DNA of 64,000 nucleotides from Corythoichthys intestinalis (GCF_030265065.1 NC_080405.1:22518501-22582500); one strand, 5' to 3'; counted from the first letter of the stretch, positions 22,835 to 34,265 are shown. Notes: generated by a model from the letters alone, not told the origin. A program made the numbers and translations.

Positions 22835-25505
22835 CCCCTCAGTGAGTCTTCACCTTATCGTGGTGGAGGGGTTTGCGTATCCCAATGATCCTAGGAGCTA
22901 TGTTGTCTAGGGCTTTAAGCCCCTGGCAGGGTCACCAATGGCAAACAGGTCCTAGGTGAGGGGCCAGACAAAGCATGGCTCAAAATGACCCCTTATGATG
23001 AATAAAACAAATGGACTCAAGTTTCCCTAGCCCGGACGCGGGTTACTGGGGCCCCCCCTCTGGAGCCAGGCCTGGAGTTGGGGCTAGAAGGCAAGCGTCT
23101 GGTGGCCGGGCCTGTACCCATGGGGCCCGGCTGGGCACAGCCCGAAAAGGCAACGTGGGTTCCCCTTCCCATGGGCTCACCACCTGTGGGATGGGCTAAA
23201 GGGGTTGGGTGCGTAGGGAGTTGGGCGGCAGCCAAAGGCGGGGGCCTTGGCGGTCCAACACCCAGCTGCAGAAGCTAATTCTTGGGACATAGAATGTCAC
23301 CTCTCTTGCAGGGAAGGAGCCCGAGCTGGTGTGTGAGGCAGAGAAATTCCGACTAGATATAGTCGGACTCTCCTCCACACACAGCTTGGGTTCTGCTACC
23401 AAACCTCTCGAGAGGGGCTGGACTCTCTTCCACTCTGGAGTTGCCCACGGTGAGAGGCGCCGAGCAGGTGTGGGCATACTTATTGCCCCCCGGCTTGGCA
23501 CCTGTACGTTGAGGTTTACCCCGGTAGACGAGAGGGTAGCCTCCCTCCGCCTTCGGGTGGGGGGACGGGTTCTGACTGTTGTTTGTGCCTATGCACCGAA
23601 CAGCAGTTCAGAGTACCCACCCTTTTTGGAGTCCTTGGAGGGTGTGCTGGAGAGCGCCCCCTCTGGGACTCCCTTGTTCTCCTGGGGTACTTCAAAGCTC
23701 ACGTTGGCAATGACAGTGAGACCTGGAGGGGCGTGATTGGGAGGAACCCCCCCCCCCCCCCCCCCCCGATCAGAACCCGAGTGGTGTTCTGTTATTGGAC
23801 TTCTGTGCACGTCACGGTTTGTTCATAATGAACATCATGTTCAAAGACCGGGGTGTCCATATCTGCACTTGCCACCAGGACACCCTAGGCCGCAGTTCAA
23901 TGATCGACTTTTTAATCGTGTCATCGGACTTGCGGCCGCATGTTTTGGACACTCAGGTGAAGAGGGGCAGAGCTGTCAACTGATCACCACCTGGTGGTGT
24001 GTTGGCTCCAATGGCGGGAGAAGATGCTGGCCCGACCTGGCAGGCCCAAACGTATTGTAAGGGTCTGCTGGGAACGTCCGGCAGAATTCCCTGTCAGAAA
24101 GAGGTTTAACACCCACCTCCGGCAGAACTTCTCCCTTGTCCCGGGGGAGGTGGGGGACATTGAGTCCAAGTGGGCCATGTTCCGCACCTCCATTGTTGAG
24201 GCGGCCGAGCATAGCTGCGGCCGTAAGGTAGTTGGTGCCTTTCGTGGCGGCAATCCCCGAATCCGCTGGTCCGTTGGGAAGTCGAATCTTGGATTCAGGA
24301 CGAGCAGTGTGGTTTTTGTCCCGGTCGTGGAACAGTGGACCAGCTCTACACCCTCGGCAGGGTCCTCGAGGGTGCATGGGAGTTTGCCCAACCAGTCTAC
24401 ATGTGTTTTGTGAATCTGGCGAAGGCGTTTGACCGTGTGCCTCGGGGAGTCCTGTGGGGGGTGCTCCGGGAGTACGGGCTACCGAGCCCCTTGGTAAGGG
24501 CTGTTCGGTCCCTGTACGACCAGTGTCATTGTTTGGTCCACATTGCCAGCCAGCAGTAAGTCGAATTCATTCCCAGTGAGGGTTAGACTCCACCAAGGCA
24601 GCCCTTTGTCACCGATTCTGTTCATAATTTTCATGAACAGAATTTCTAGGCGCAGCCGAAGTGTTGAAGGGGTCCGGTTTGGTGACCTCAGCATTGCATC
24701 TCTTCTTTTTGCAGATTATGTGGTGATGTTGGCTTCATCAGGCCACGACCTCCAACTCTCACTGCAGTTCGCAGGTGTGTGTGAAGCGGTTGGGATGAAG
24801 GTCAGCACCTCCGAATCCGAGACCATGGTCATCAGTCTGAAAAGGGTGGAGTGCCCTCTCCAGGTCGGGGATGAGATGCTGCCCCAAGTGGAGGAGTTCA
24901 AGTATCTTGGGTTCTTGTTCACGACCGAGGGTAGGAGGGCGCGGGAGATCGACAGGCGGACCGGTGCAGCGTCTCCAGTAATGCGGACGCTGCACCAGTC
25001 CGTAGTGGTGAAGGAGCTGAGCCGAAAGGCGTAGCTCTCAATTTACCAGTCGATCTACGTTCCTACCCTCACCTATGGTCACGAGCTGTGGACAGTGACC
25101 GAAAGAACAAGATCCCGGATACAAGCGGTCTAAATGAGTTTTCTCCGCAGGGTGTCCAGGCTCTCCCTTGGAGATAGGGTGAGACGCTCAATCATCCGGG
25201 AGGGACTCGGCGTCAAGCCGCTACTCCTCCACGTTGAGAGGAGCCAGCTGAGGTGGCTCAGGCATCTGGTTCGGATGCTTCCTGGACGCCTCCCCAGAGA
25301 GGTGTTCCGGGCATGTCCCACCGACAGGAGGCCCCAGGGAAGACCCAGGACACGCTGGAGAGACTATGTCTCTCGGATGGCCTGGGCACGCCTTGGGATC
25401 CCGCCGGAGGAGCTGGTCAAAGTGGCTGGATGAGGGAATTCTGGGCTTCCGTCGCTGCCCCGTGACCCGACCTCAGACCAAGCGGAAGATGATGGTATGG
25501 TATGG
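22835..25505 (+). mobile_element. RTE-type (Rex3-like) LINE, internally deleted
   Basis: Target duplications are TAGATGTGTAAT (22823-22834) and TAGATGTGTAGT (25506-25517); unit A has the empty site at about 12209-12220. Apurinic-type endonuclease pieces are readable (TWNVTSL near 23290, VVCAYAPNSSSEY near 23580, KAHVGND near 23700), then reverse transcriptase (NLAKAFDRVPRGVLWGVL near 24410, LLFADYVVML near 24705). The catalytic FADD is FADY here. The C-terminal region has YVPTLTYGHELWTV and RPQGRPRTRWRDYV. The part between endonuclease and reverse transcriptase is deleted near 24310, and stops and shifts abound. The 3' end is a (TATGG) repeat. The clade is inferred. Confidence 0.8.
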
Positions 25506-25517
25506 TAGATGTGTAGT

Positions 25518-26346
25518 GCGCACTGTACACCAATTGGGACGGGCGTCATCACTTGTCGGGCATTTTGTGTCAGGGCCAATCGCTAAACATAGCTAATAAA
25601 ATGTCTAATTTGAGCTACTAATTGCTTCATTTTGTAGATTTTCAGACGGCTTTGGTTTTTCCATAAACATCATGGATGTACTAATTTAACATTTACCGTA
25701 TTGAAACAAATAGGCCTAAGTTTTATCAGCATCCAGCTTGAATCATGGCCACCTTACTATGCTTATAAACCAAACCGTGTTGAAACCCGTCAAGATATCA
25801 CCGATTACTGATATGAGTGGAGAGAATCACAGTATCACACACCTTAGGTTCGGTGTTTTAGAGCCCGCCAGAGAATCTAATTAGTGCTTTGAGATTGCCA
25901 CTGGTTACTATCACCGCGGACTCACAACTTTTTGCATCTAGCGCTTTGTGATATCTATATGGTGGTAAAGCTGTGGGGGGCGCATGTTGATGATGTCACA
26001 TATCGGACTAGATTGGACACTAAAATTTGACGTTATTGTGTTTGAATCCTGAAGCCGAGGCCACTTTATGCATACATTCGTCTGATTACAAAAAATATAG
26101 AAGGCTCTTTGATTCTAATTAAATGCGCGCATATGAATCAGATGTCATAAAATACAAACTATTGTAAAGATTTTATTCATAAGGGGAACAAAAAGTACAC
26201 TGTTATAATATCAAAATTCAAAAGTGTAAAACCTGGAATACACAAAGCGCACCACGATGTCTGGAATGGAAATGTTTGATCTAAAATTCCCCAGTAGATG
26301 TCGCTATGTGTTCATACTGAAGGTGTGAGCTAGAAGAGCTTGGTTC
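25518..26346. other. Native spacer and selenoh B 3' flank
   Basis: This aligns with 12221-12920 of unit A. It contains the copy B poly(A) signal. No other feature is seen. Confidence 0.6.
26172..26177 (-). terminator. Poly(A) signal of selenoh copy B
   Basis: AATAAA on the minus strand about 640 nt after the stop, at the position homologous to 12749-12754. Confidence 0.5.
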
Positions 26347-26392
26347 ATCAGAGGGTAGACTGTGGGAATCCAGTTTGGTCACTCCTCGTCAT
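26347..26392 (-). promoter_or_regulatory. SECIS element of selenoh copy B
   Basis: It has the same architecture as copy A: ATGA at 26389-26392, AAA at 26374-26376, TGAT at 26347-26350. GAGG pairs with CCTC, but the fifth pair A-T of copy A is A-C here, so the stem next to the core is one pair shorter. Core and apical bases are unchanged, so activity is plausible but possibly reduced. Confidence 0.7.
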
Positions 26393-26816
26393 TCTGCTTC
26401 CACAAGCTACACCCATGAACAATATTCTGCATGAAAAAGACGATGGGTCTTTTTCAGCAGTGTATATGTTCACACAACCGAATTTGAGTGGTCCATTGTC
26501 AAGCCAGCAACCTAAGGGGGGCTCTGGTTTGAAGTATTAAGTGAGAAAGTATCCTTGAATTGCAATTTGCAACATCTGGGAAAAAATTGATTATGTGGCT
26601 ATAAACAGCTTGTTTTTGTAGAAATTTTATCACTTTGTGCCAAACTGCCTTTTGTTGTGATGCGAGTCAAACTTGCTGTCAACATTGAGCACTTGTATCT
26701 TGAATTTCTGCCTGTAAATCAAAGAAAATAATTGACTGAGTGACAACCAGTGTCTCAAAAACATTGTACACAGGGTACCAGGGCATCTTTCAAAATGACA
26801 AACCTCAACTTGTCCA

Positions 26817-29800
26817 CTAGTCTGCACCAACCGCCTCTTTTAGAGCAGAGACTACAACATCAGGTTCAGGAAACTTCAGCCTAGCAGGTGGACCCCTCTT
26901 TATTCCAGTCCAAAGCAATGTGTCTGTTGAAATTAGACATGAGGAAACGTGGTAAGGGAAAAAGGAAAGGTGGTTGAAATTGTATAATAATTAGTAAATA
27001 GTTATTCGCATTGCACGTTATAATTCAATGTTAGGAAAGAAATAAAGTGCTGCTCATATAAAATGGACCCCCACTATTTAGTTCAGGGGTGTCCAATCCC
27101 GGTCCTCGAGAGCCCCTATCCAGCTTGTTTTCCATCTCTCCCTCCTCTAACACACCTGAATCAACTAATCAGGATCGTTATCAGGCTGCTGCAGAGCTTG
27201 CTGATGAGCTGATCATTTGATTCAGGTGTGTTAAAGGAGGGAGACACGGAAAACAAGCTGGATAGGGGCTCTCGAGGACCAGGATTGGGCACCCCTGATT
27301 TAGTTGATCAGGGCCAGATTATAGTCAAAATCTGACCAAAACTACAACCGTCCGGCTTGCTCCCTAAACATCTTATCAGCCCAGAGACATGATCAGATCA
27401 CCTAAAGTGCGTACATGCCCTCTACTGACGAACTTGTAACCTACAGGCAATAATAAGTCTAATGTAATTAATCAGCCCAGAGACAAAGCAAATAAAAATC
27501 AGGATCAATGCATATTTAGAATATACCTACCAAATTTGTTATGTCCATGAATAACACAGGAGTAACAATATTACTAAGTGTTCGCACCAAGACGAATAAA
27601 GCGAGTGATACATTGAGCCTTCCTTCCAGACGGTCTAATAATCAGAGGGAGTAGTGCTGTGAGATATAATAATCCATCCACTCAATAGTGAGCCAATTGC
27701 CCCCCTCTCATCCCACACAGAACACAGACAACACAATTGCAATGTTAATATTAGCTAAAAGTTTTTTTTTTTTTTTTTAAAGATGTGGGGGGTGGGGGGT
27801 CTTCTGATACAGGTCAACCCTTACATTTAAATATGCGGGGGTTGGCTGAACTGGAATATCTTTGATGTCCATCACATTCAAGGTTGACTTTCAATTTGTC
27901 CTAATATCAGTAGAATTTTCCAACAAAATGTGAAGTTAATAAAATAATCCTAGCTACAATACAATCACTGCACAAACAATGTTGTAATTTTCCCCATGCA
28001 CATTCTTTTGGCTCACCTTTGCCTCCATCTATCAGAGTGATCTCAAAGCTATGCCTGCGGGGCTTGTCGGGATTGAGGACCACAGTCAGTTCAGGGCGTG
28101 CAGTCAACAGGGCAGATTTCACCCCTTCAGCATGATGCCGATACACTCGTCAGCTCTTACTGCCCAAAATAACAGATTAAAACGAGTATGTTACTGATGA
28201 TTAGAAAGTTGTAATGAGGTTAAATACTAATTCAGTAGGTTCATTACTTTTATACATTGAGTATAAGTACTTAGACTTGCGTACTCGCCGATGCCAAGTA
28301 CCAAAACTTGAGAATACTATTATGTTACTAGTAGAGCTGAAACGATTACTCAAATAATTCGAGTAACTTAATTTTAAAAATTGATCAAGGAATTTTCTCC
28401 GCCTCGAGTAATTGTTTAATTTTGCCAGCTCTAAGCATGACTTTTACCCGAACTACTTTTAATGCGGCACAATGCGCTGACGTCACATGCAAGGAGTAAG
28501 AAGACAGAGATGGCGGATATATTTGATTTCAACCATGCATGAATATAGATGTAACGACGAAGCAGACGAAAGCGAGAAAAGCATTTCAAGCTGGACACCA
28601 AGGCGAACACTGTTTCATATATTCACTGTAAGAAGCGCTTGCATAACACTACAGCAAGTCTTCAATGCTGCAGCTCCACCGAAGGCATCCCGTTTACTCG
28701 GAGAGCGGAGGAGCGATACACTGGACAAAGTAAAATTAACGTAGCGCTAATAAATAAGATTAACATTACTGTACCTTGCTAACGTAACGTAACGGAGGGC
28801 TACATTTCTATTAATTACGAATACCGTCGATGCCTGGCTAACATGTCTTTCGTACAGGCTTTATTTATTCTGTAAAAACAGTGCTTTAGAGTGATGAGGG
28901 TGTAAATAAAAACATAATAAAGCTAACTGTGAATTTTAGCTCAGTAGTCATTGATGGATAAAAAAACAAGTAGCACTGTTGCCTAATGTGCTCCAATTCA
29001 GCAGGTATCATACATTTATTTTGAAAACTGCAAAAACTCAGAATCCTATCAGGACTTACAATTCAGACTAACTTAAAACTTCACTAGAACTCAAAATAGC
29101 TTAACACAAATGAAAATTCAATTGAAACACGTGGAAAAAACACCTAACTTTTAAATGATGTGATCAAGCGTAATGAAATTTTTAGCTAAGAAATAAGATT
29201 TAAAAAAAAAAAAAAAAGATCTTAAGTTTTTGAGTTAAAGCAGTGAATTTGTATTTTTTCTAGTAATATCTGAGATGCAATTGTTTGCTGTTTTCAACAA
29301 TGTACATCTAAAAGACATTGTTTGTCTGAAAATGGTTCAATTTTAGGTGAAATGTCCCATTTTCTCCTGTTTATTTATAATTACTCCTTACTTTAGAAAA
29401 AAAAAATTATCCGATTAATCGATGAATTAATTGAATTTTCAGTAGATTACTCGATCACTAAAATACTCGACAGCTGCAGCCCTAGTTACTAAGTATGGTA
29501 TGAACACCAACCCCGGTGCTCCAGTGGTATTTATTCTGACAAATGATCTTACCAGTGTTCAATAACTACTTTTGGGCCTTCCAGCACAGGCATTTCTTCT
29601 CCTTTTGCCTCCTTAGCAGGTTTGGTCTTCTCTTCTTCTGCCACAATTTTGCGCTTTCTTCCACCACGAGCTAGAAAATACCATCGTTTTATACAACTCG
29701 ATTTTACATCGATAAATGGAAGCTGTGTTTTAATGATATAGAACAAAAAGTTGACATTAATATATTTTTGACCAACAATGTAAACCCGAACAACCGAACT

Positions 29801-29888
29801 TGTAAATACATTTCTTATGGTACAAACTACAGTGGCGTTATGAAAGCTAAAACAAGCAAGGACATGACCAACCTGCTGCAGACGCCAT
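26817..29888 (-). CDS. Selenoprotein H, copy B (tandem paralogue)
   Basis: Exons 29873-29888, 29553-29670, 28017-28159 and 26817-26923 have the same lengths and phases as copy A, giving 127 residues. The Sec codon is TGA at 28150-28152 (C45-K-S-U48). By eye, 15 residues differ from copy A. Six are in the exon with Sec: the GRN after SURVY becomes RHH, and C to S, A to T and N to H also change. Others include MASTS to MASAA, and KKGPPRK to KRGPPAR. No stop or frameshift is seen and all splice sites are intact. GRN is conserved between copy A and human SELENOH, so copy B may have altered activity or be relaxing towards loss. Intron 2 carries its own hAT and intron 3 a hairpin MITE. Confidence 0.85.
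27084..27297. mobile_element. Palindromic hAT-like MITE in selenoh B intron 3
   Basis: CAGGGGTGTCCAATCCCGGT at the left and its near-complement at the right form long inverted arms of roughly 65 bp. Perfect 8-bp duplications ATTTAGTT flank it (27076-27083, 27298-27305). Unit A has the empty site near 13646. Confidence 0.85.
28332..29484. mobile_element. hAT-like element in selenoh B intron 2
   Basis: Ends are TAGAGCTGAAACGATTAC and inverted TAGGGCTGCAGCTGTCGAG, typical of fish hAT non-autonomous elements. Flanks are GTTACTAG (28324-28331) and GTTACTAA (29485-29492). Its interior differs from the hAT at 18261-20108, yet the target site is the same. No transposase is recognised. Confidence 0.75.
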
Positions 29889-30401
29889 TGTTGTTGTGAA
29901 ACTTTCGCGGGTTAGTGGACTGTACCAATGCACCTTTGGCTGAAGGGGATTCGGATCAAACCAATACTAAACATTTTCAAATGGTTTGTGTTGAAGTTTG
30001 TCTTGATCTTTTTTTTTTTTTTTTTAAAGTCTGATATCGATGTAAATGTCTTTTTCTGCTAATTTGCCTGATAATCCAACGCCAATTAAAAATAACTACA
30101 ATTTGCATCTCTAATTGCCATGAAAATGTTTTCTAAGCTGCTTCAATGTATGTATTATTCATTCAATCAACTTTCAATTAAAAAATGTGAGATGTTAGCA
30201 TTTTTCATTTCAAGTAATTATTTTTTTCTGAATCTTTCCTGTTCAGCTGCTTAGACACAGAGAATGGGAATCCGAGTGTCTTTATTGGCTGAACAGTTTT
30301 AATGTGCCACATGGGAGTTTGAGTTTGTATTACTCCTACTGTGGTCGTTTATATTATGGTATTTATTCAGAGAAGGTAGCTGAACAGAAAAGGGTTTTAG
30401 G

Positions 30402-31062
30402 CAGTGATTAATTTGTAAATCATAAGGTGCCGGAACGCAATGTACAAATGAAAGCGCAGGGATGATGAGACGGGCATAGGTCCCGGAACATACACAGAAA
30501 ATGGTGCTGCAAACAACACGCAAATACCCACTTGCATTGCTGTGGGACTTACAAGCCTCAATATCAGATAATGTCCGTGGTATAAATGTTATGACAACAA
30601 TTTACAATTATTTAGGCTATACTCTGCATACCATGGGCAATTGCCCACATAACCACAGGTGGGACTTACAGTAACGTAGGGTCTAACTTGCAAACATAAA
30701 AAAATCAGAGATTACAATAAATGCACAAACCCCTTCTTTTGCGAGTTTCATTCCCCCGTCTTCTCTGGCCCCAAAGTTCTCACCACCTTACAAACAGTGC
30801 AGCCCAAACCTAAATTTCCCATAAGGGTACTGGGCTGTTGCTCCGGCTTTTGGTGGTCCACCTTTCTGACTTCTGGCGCTCTAACCTGACCAGTTGCTGT
30901 CACGGTAGCAGCGTCCTGCCCCGGCTTGCCTGGCTGTATGTGAAACTGGCTAGCTGCTGCGGCGCTAGCCTCCTGCTGCACCCGGTCTTGCCTATTAGTT
31001 TGATCACTGCAGCTGCCCTCATCGCCGGTTGTTGCCTTTCTGGTTCGTTTTGAACCATCTTC

Positions 31063-31095
<33 letters not shown>

Positions 31096-31701
31096 CAGTA
31101 AATGCAACTGTCTTTTTGGCATGTTGAAATACTGTTTGATCCTGGCTGCTTGCTCCCAAGATGCCGCAAATTTCTCAATTTTTTTTTTTTATGTCCGGGG
31201 CGCGATTTGTTGGTCCAGCTTTTCAGTGCATCAACAAATCTCCCACTCTTTCAAATGATGTTAAATTTTTATAAACGACATGCAATTCTTGGGATTTGTT
31301 CTGTAAATGAATTCATGCGTATTATTATTTTATTTGATATTGTAATGTCCTTAACTACGCACGGTCCCTTTAAGAGACGCTGGGACTGGAGAGCTGTGAG
31401 GTTGGTGGAAGCGAAGGGGAGACAGGTGAGAAGCAAAAGTTAGCGGTCGAATGTGGCGGCAGTCAGCTGTTATTTTCTTTATTGTTTTCTTATTGTTGCC
31501 ACAATAAAGTGGAAAAAGCCATCAACGACTCCTCTCCTTCTTTACCCCCATTTAGGGCTACAATACATTATTTAAAAACGTTTTTATATTATTATTATTT
31601 TCTATACACGAGAGGTTCCCAAATAAGTCCCAGAACACAGGGAGGCCAATCTAGAGGTGCCGGATCTTGTTCCGGCAGGATCCGGCACAAATTAACCCCT
31701 G
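30402..31701. mobile_element. hAT-like element upstream of selenoh B
   Basis: Ends are CAGTGATTAATTTGT and inverted CAGGGGTTAATTTGTGCCGG, with perfect 8-bp duplications GTTTTAGG (30394-30401, 31702-31709). Unit A has the empty site near 21020. A Lys-run ORF on the minus strand (30748-31122) is low-complexity and I do not call it a gene. A solo LTR is inserted inside. Confidence 0.75.
31335..31567. mobile_element. Solo LTR-like fossil inside the hAT
   Basis: A 233-bp block begins TGATATTGTA and ends TACAATACA (TG...CA with short inverted ends). It has a 5-bp target duplication TTATT on both sides (31330-31334, 31568-31572). An AATAAA-type signal lies inside. No internal retroviral region is present. 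The family is not assigned. It is younger than the hAT it sits in. Confidence 0.5.
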
Positions 31702-32224
31702 GTTTTAGGAGGCTATGGAGAAAGAAAAACAGAAGAACAGACGGGATAGTGGTTAAAAAAACAACAACCACCAATTTTAAATAAATATGCTGCCTACAGT
31801 AATTCAAGTATTGTTGCTTTCTAGTCTTGCCTTATGAGGAGGGAAACCCAGTAACCAAAAAAGAGGATGAGAGAAGATAGGACACATTAAAGTGTATGTG
31901 TATCGGTGAGTGTGCTGTGTGTACGGGTGAGTGTGCATGTAATCAAAATAAAATTACAATTTTTTTTGTTTAGTTTTCAGTTTTTAATCTGATGCTGATT
32001 TTGAAAACTTAAAATTACAGGCTCAATTTTGGGTGATGCAAACTGAAACTCAGCTCACCATTTTGGCGGTGCTCTCCTGCATTTCATGGTCCTCATCTTC
32101 TTTGGTTCTCTATTTTAAATTCAGATATAGGAAAGCCAATTACATGCAATTACATTTTAGGCCACCGGGGGGCACGTCCCCCTTTAATCTCTGTGTATGG
32201 TTCACTCTGCAAATATACGTATAT

Positions 32225-33640
32225 ATTAAGCTTGAGAACGATAAACCGATACGACCGGATATCCGGTTTTACAGGTGAGAGATACAGCTGTATCGATAGT
32301 AGAGTTACCATTCGACAGTAATTAGCCATTAAATATTCAAAGAACCGATAGTAGAGATAGAATTCGGCTATCACGAGCACAAGAATCTGCTTCTAATGCC
32401 TTGTTCAATGCATTGCTTAATATGATAATAATTTAGCTTTTACCTCACATGCTGCGCTTGTGTCATTCACCACACAGCGCTCTTAGATTGTGACCGCCGC
32501 CGTGGTTGCCTCAACTTCCCATTCATTTCGGCAGAACTGCTAGAAGTCGCCGTCATTACCCGGTCGTCACGGGCGTGTCATAACAACGCGTGAGCTAACA
32601 AAACCACTGTAACGCACGCTCCGTAGCGGTTTCTTCACAGCCCAAAACGAAACTAGTAGTGGCAACGAAGCAACATGCTAAAACAATGGACAGTTTGCGC
32701 ACCACGCCAGCGATGTGCAGCGATTGATTTTCAACGCACCCAGGAAAACAAAAGTCGGACTTAGAAGTGATGAAGGCAGCCAGATCTGTTCGCATGGGAC
32801 AGAGCTTTTGTGAAGAGCGGGTACAGAGATCGTGAGTTTTTAACCCTGAAAAATAACCCACTACAATGGTGGAAAGGGCGGCATAGTGTTTCCACGAAAC
32901 GCAGTCTACTTAAACATGAACATGTGGATCAGTTGATCTTCCTCAAGAAAAATCTCTCCTTCAAAAAAGATATAGACAGTGATGAGGAATTTAAAAAATG
33001 TGGAAGCACAGGCGTAAGTGAATGACTTTGCTGTGTATAAGGTTAAAGTAATGATTATAGACCTGTCTGTCTAAAATGCCATGTTTTTATTCCCCCAGTT
33101 ATACCAGTGGTAAAGCATAAACTATTATTTATTTATGATGACACTAGCAGTTTTAAATCTTTTTTCTAGAGCTGCTGCATATAATATTTTTGCTTGTAAG
33201 ATGTTTACGTTGAAAGTTTGCACTTAAAGTACTTACCTATTGTGTTCAAAACACCAGGAAATACAGTAATTAAATTACTGCACTTTATTGTTGTCTGTCA
33301 CTGGAGTTTTATTCTACTATCAATCCCATCCAACAAAATGACGGTCATATAGTAAGCTTTATCTTTTTTTTCATAAAAAAATAAAACAACATTGGTATGA
33401 AATTTTGTTGTTTAATTTAATCTTCAGTCTTTTTTATATGTTTAAAATACTGTACGAACAAACACAACAAATGTTTACTATCGTATCGTTTTCACTCTGT
33501 ATCGAACCGCATCGTTCTTAAACTGTATCGAATCGTATCGAACCGCTCGGACTTAAAAATGTATCATTTTTTATTCGAATCGTCCCTGTGTATCTAGATA
33601 CATATCGAATCGGCTTCATGCCAGAGATTCCCAACCCGAG
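32225..33640 (+). mobile_element. hAT transposon remnant with transposase C-terminus
   Basis: The right end inverted reads GGGTTGGGAATCTCTGGCAT, and both ends are rich in CGAT(A/T)-type repeats. In the interior, plus-strand 32810-33025 encodes LTLKNNPLQWWKG, KRSLLKHEHVDQLIFLKKNL and DSDEEF, the hAT C-terminal dimerisation region (PLxWW then LxxEHVDQLIFLxKNL). The rest of the transposase is deleted. Exact left end uncertain. Confidence 0.65.
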
Positions 33641-33689
33641 TATATATAGACAGTATAACTCTTCCCTCCCCCTGCCCCCATCTCCCCTG

Positions 33690-34265
33690 GTAGGGTGGGT
33701 GGCTGTTCATGTCAAGCTCAGGTCCTCTACCAGAGGCCTGAGAGTTTGAGGGTATTGCGCAGTATCTTTGCTGTTCCTAGGACAGCTGTCCTCTGGACAG
33801 CGATGTCTGATGTTTCTCCAGGTATCTGCTGGAGCCACTTCTCCAGTGTGGGGGACAAAGCCTCAGTGCTCCTATGACCACGGCCACCACTGTTGCTTCC
33901 ACCTTCCAGGCTCTCTCAGCTCTTCCTTGAGCCTTGGTATTTCTCTAGTTTCTCATGTTCCTTTTTCCTGTTATTGCCATCATTGGGGATGGCTACATCG
34001 ATCACAACGGCTGTCCTCTGCTGTTTATCCATGATCATGATGTCCGGTTGGTTGGCCACGACCATCTTATCAGTCTGTATGCAGATGTTCCACAGGATCT
34101 TAGTCCTCGCATTTTCCACCACATTGGAAGGTGTTTCCATTACGATCTTGGGCTCTCTAGTCCATACTATGCACAGATGTTTCTGTACACTATACCGGTT
34201 ACTTGGTTATGGTGTTCCATGTATTCTTTTCCTGCCAGTATCTTGTAGCTTGCAGAAGTAAAAAT
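33690..34265 (-). mobile_element. LINE 3' end with restriction-like endonuclease remnant
   Basis: The minus strand encodes VENARTKILWNICIQTDKMV, ANQPDIMIMDKQQRTAVVID, VAIPNDGNNRKKEHEKLEKY, then LEKWLQQIPGETSDIAVQ and ILRNTLKLSGLW in shifted frames. PD followed by D-x-A after about 14 residues looks like a PD-(D/E)xK-type nuclease core, as found at the C-terminus of R2/NeSL/Rex6-type LINEs. It is 5'-truncated and shifted in frame. Confidence 0.55.

Larger units (their letters stand above)
21705..31890. repeat. Tandem duplication unit B
   Basis: This is the second copy of 6335-21233. It starts inside the clp1 3' UTR and jumps at about 21865 from sequence equivalent to 6487 straight to sequence equivalent to 10977, so clp1 exons 3-5 are missing. 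It ends near 31890 in the GATAGGACACATTAAAGTGT block shared with 21206-21225. Private insertions are the RTE LINE, a hairpin MITE, a hAT in selenoh intron 2 and a hAT upstream of selenoh. Confidence 0.88.

Noticed and set aside
23011-25596. Many overlapping ORFs in both strands at 23-25.6 kb as separate genes
   Set aside because: All lie within the G/C-rich RTE LINE; only the plus-strand endonuclease and reverse transcriptase relics are meaningful.
30748-31122. 124-codon minus-strand ORF with a Lys run
   Set aside because: Open only because of a homopolymer tract, and located inside a hAT element.
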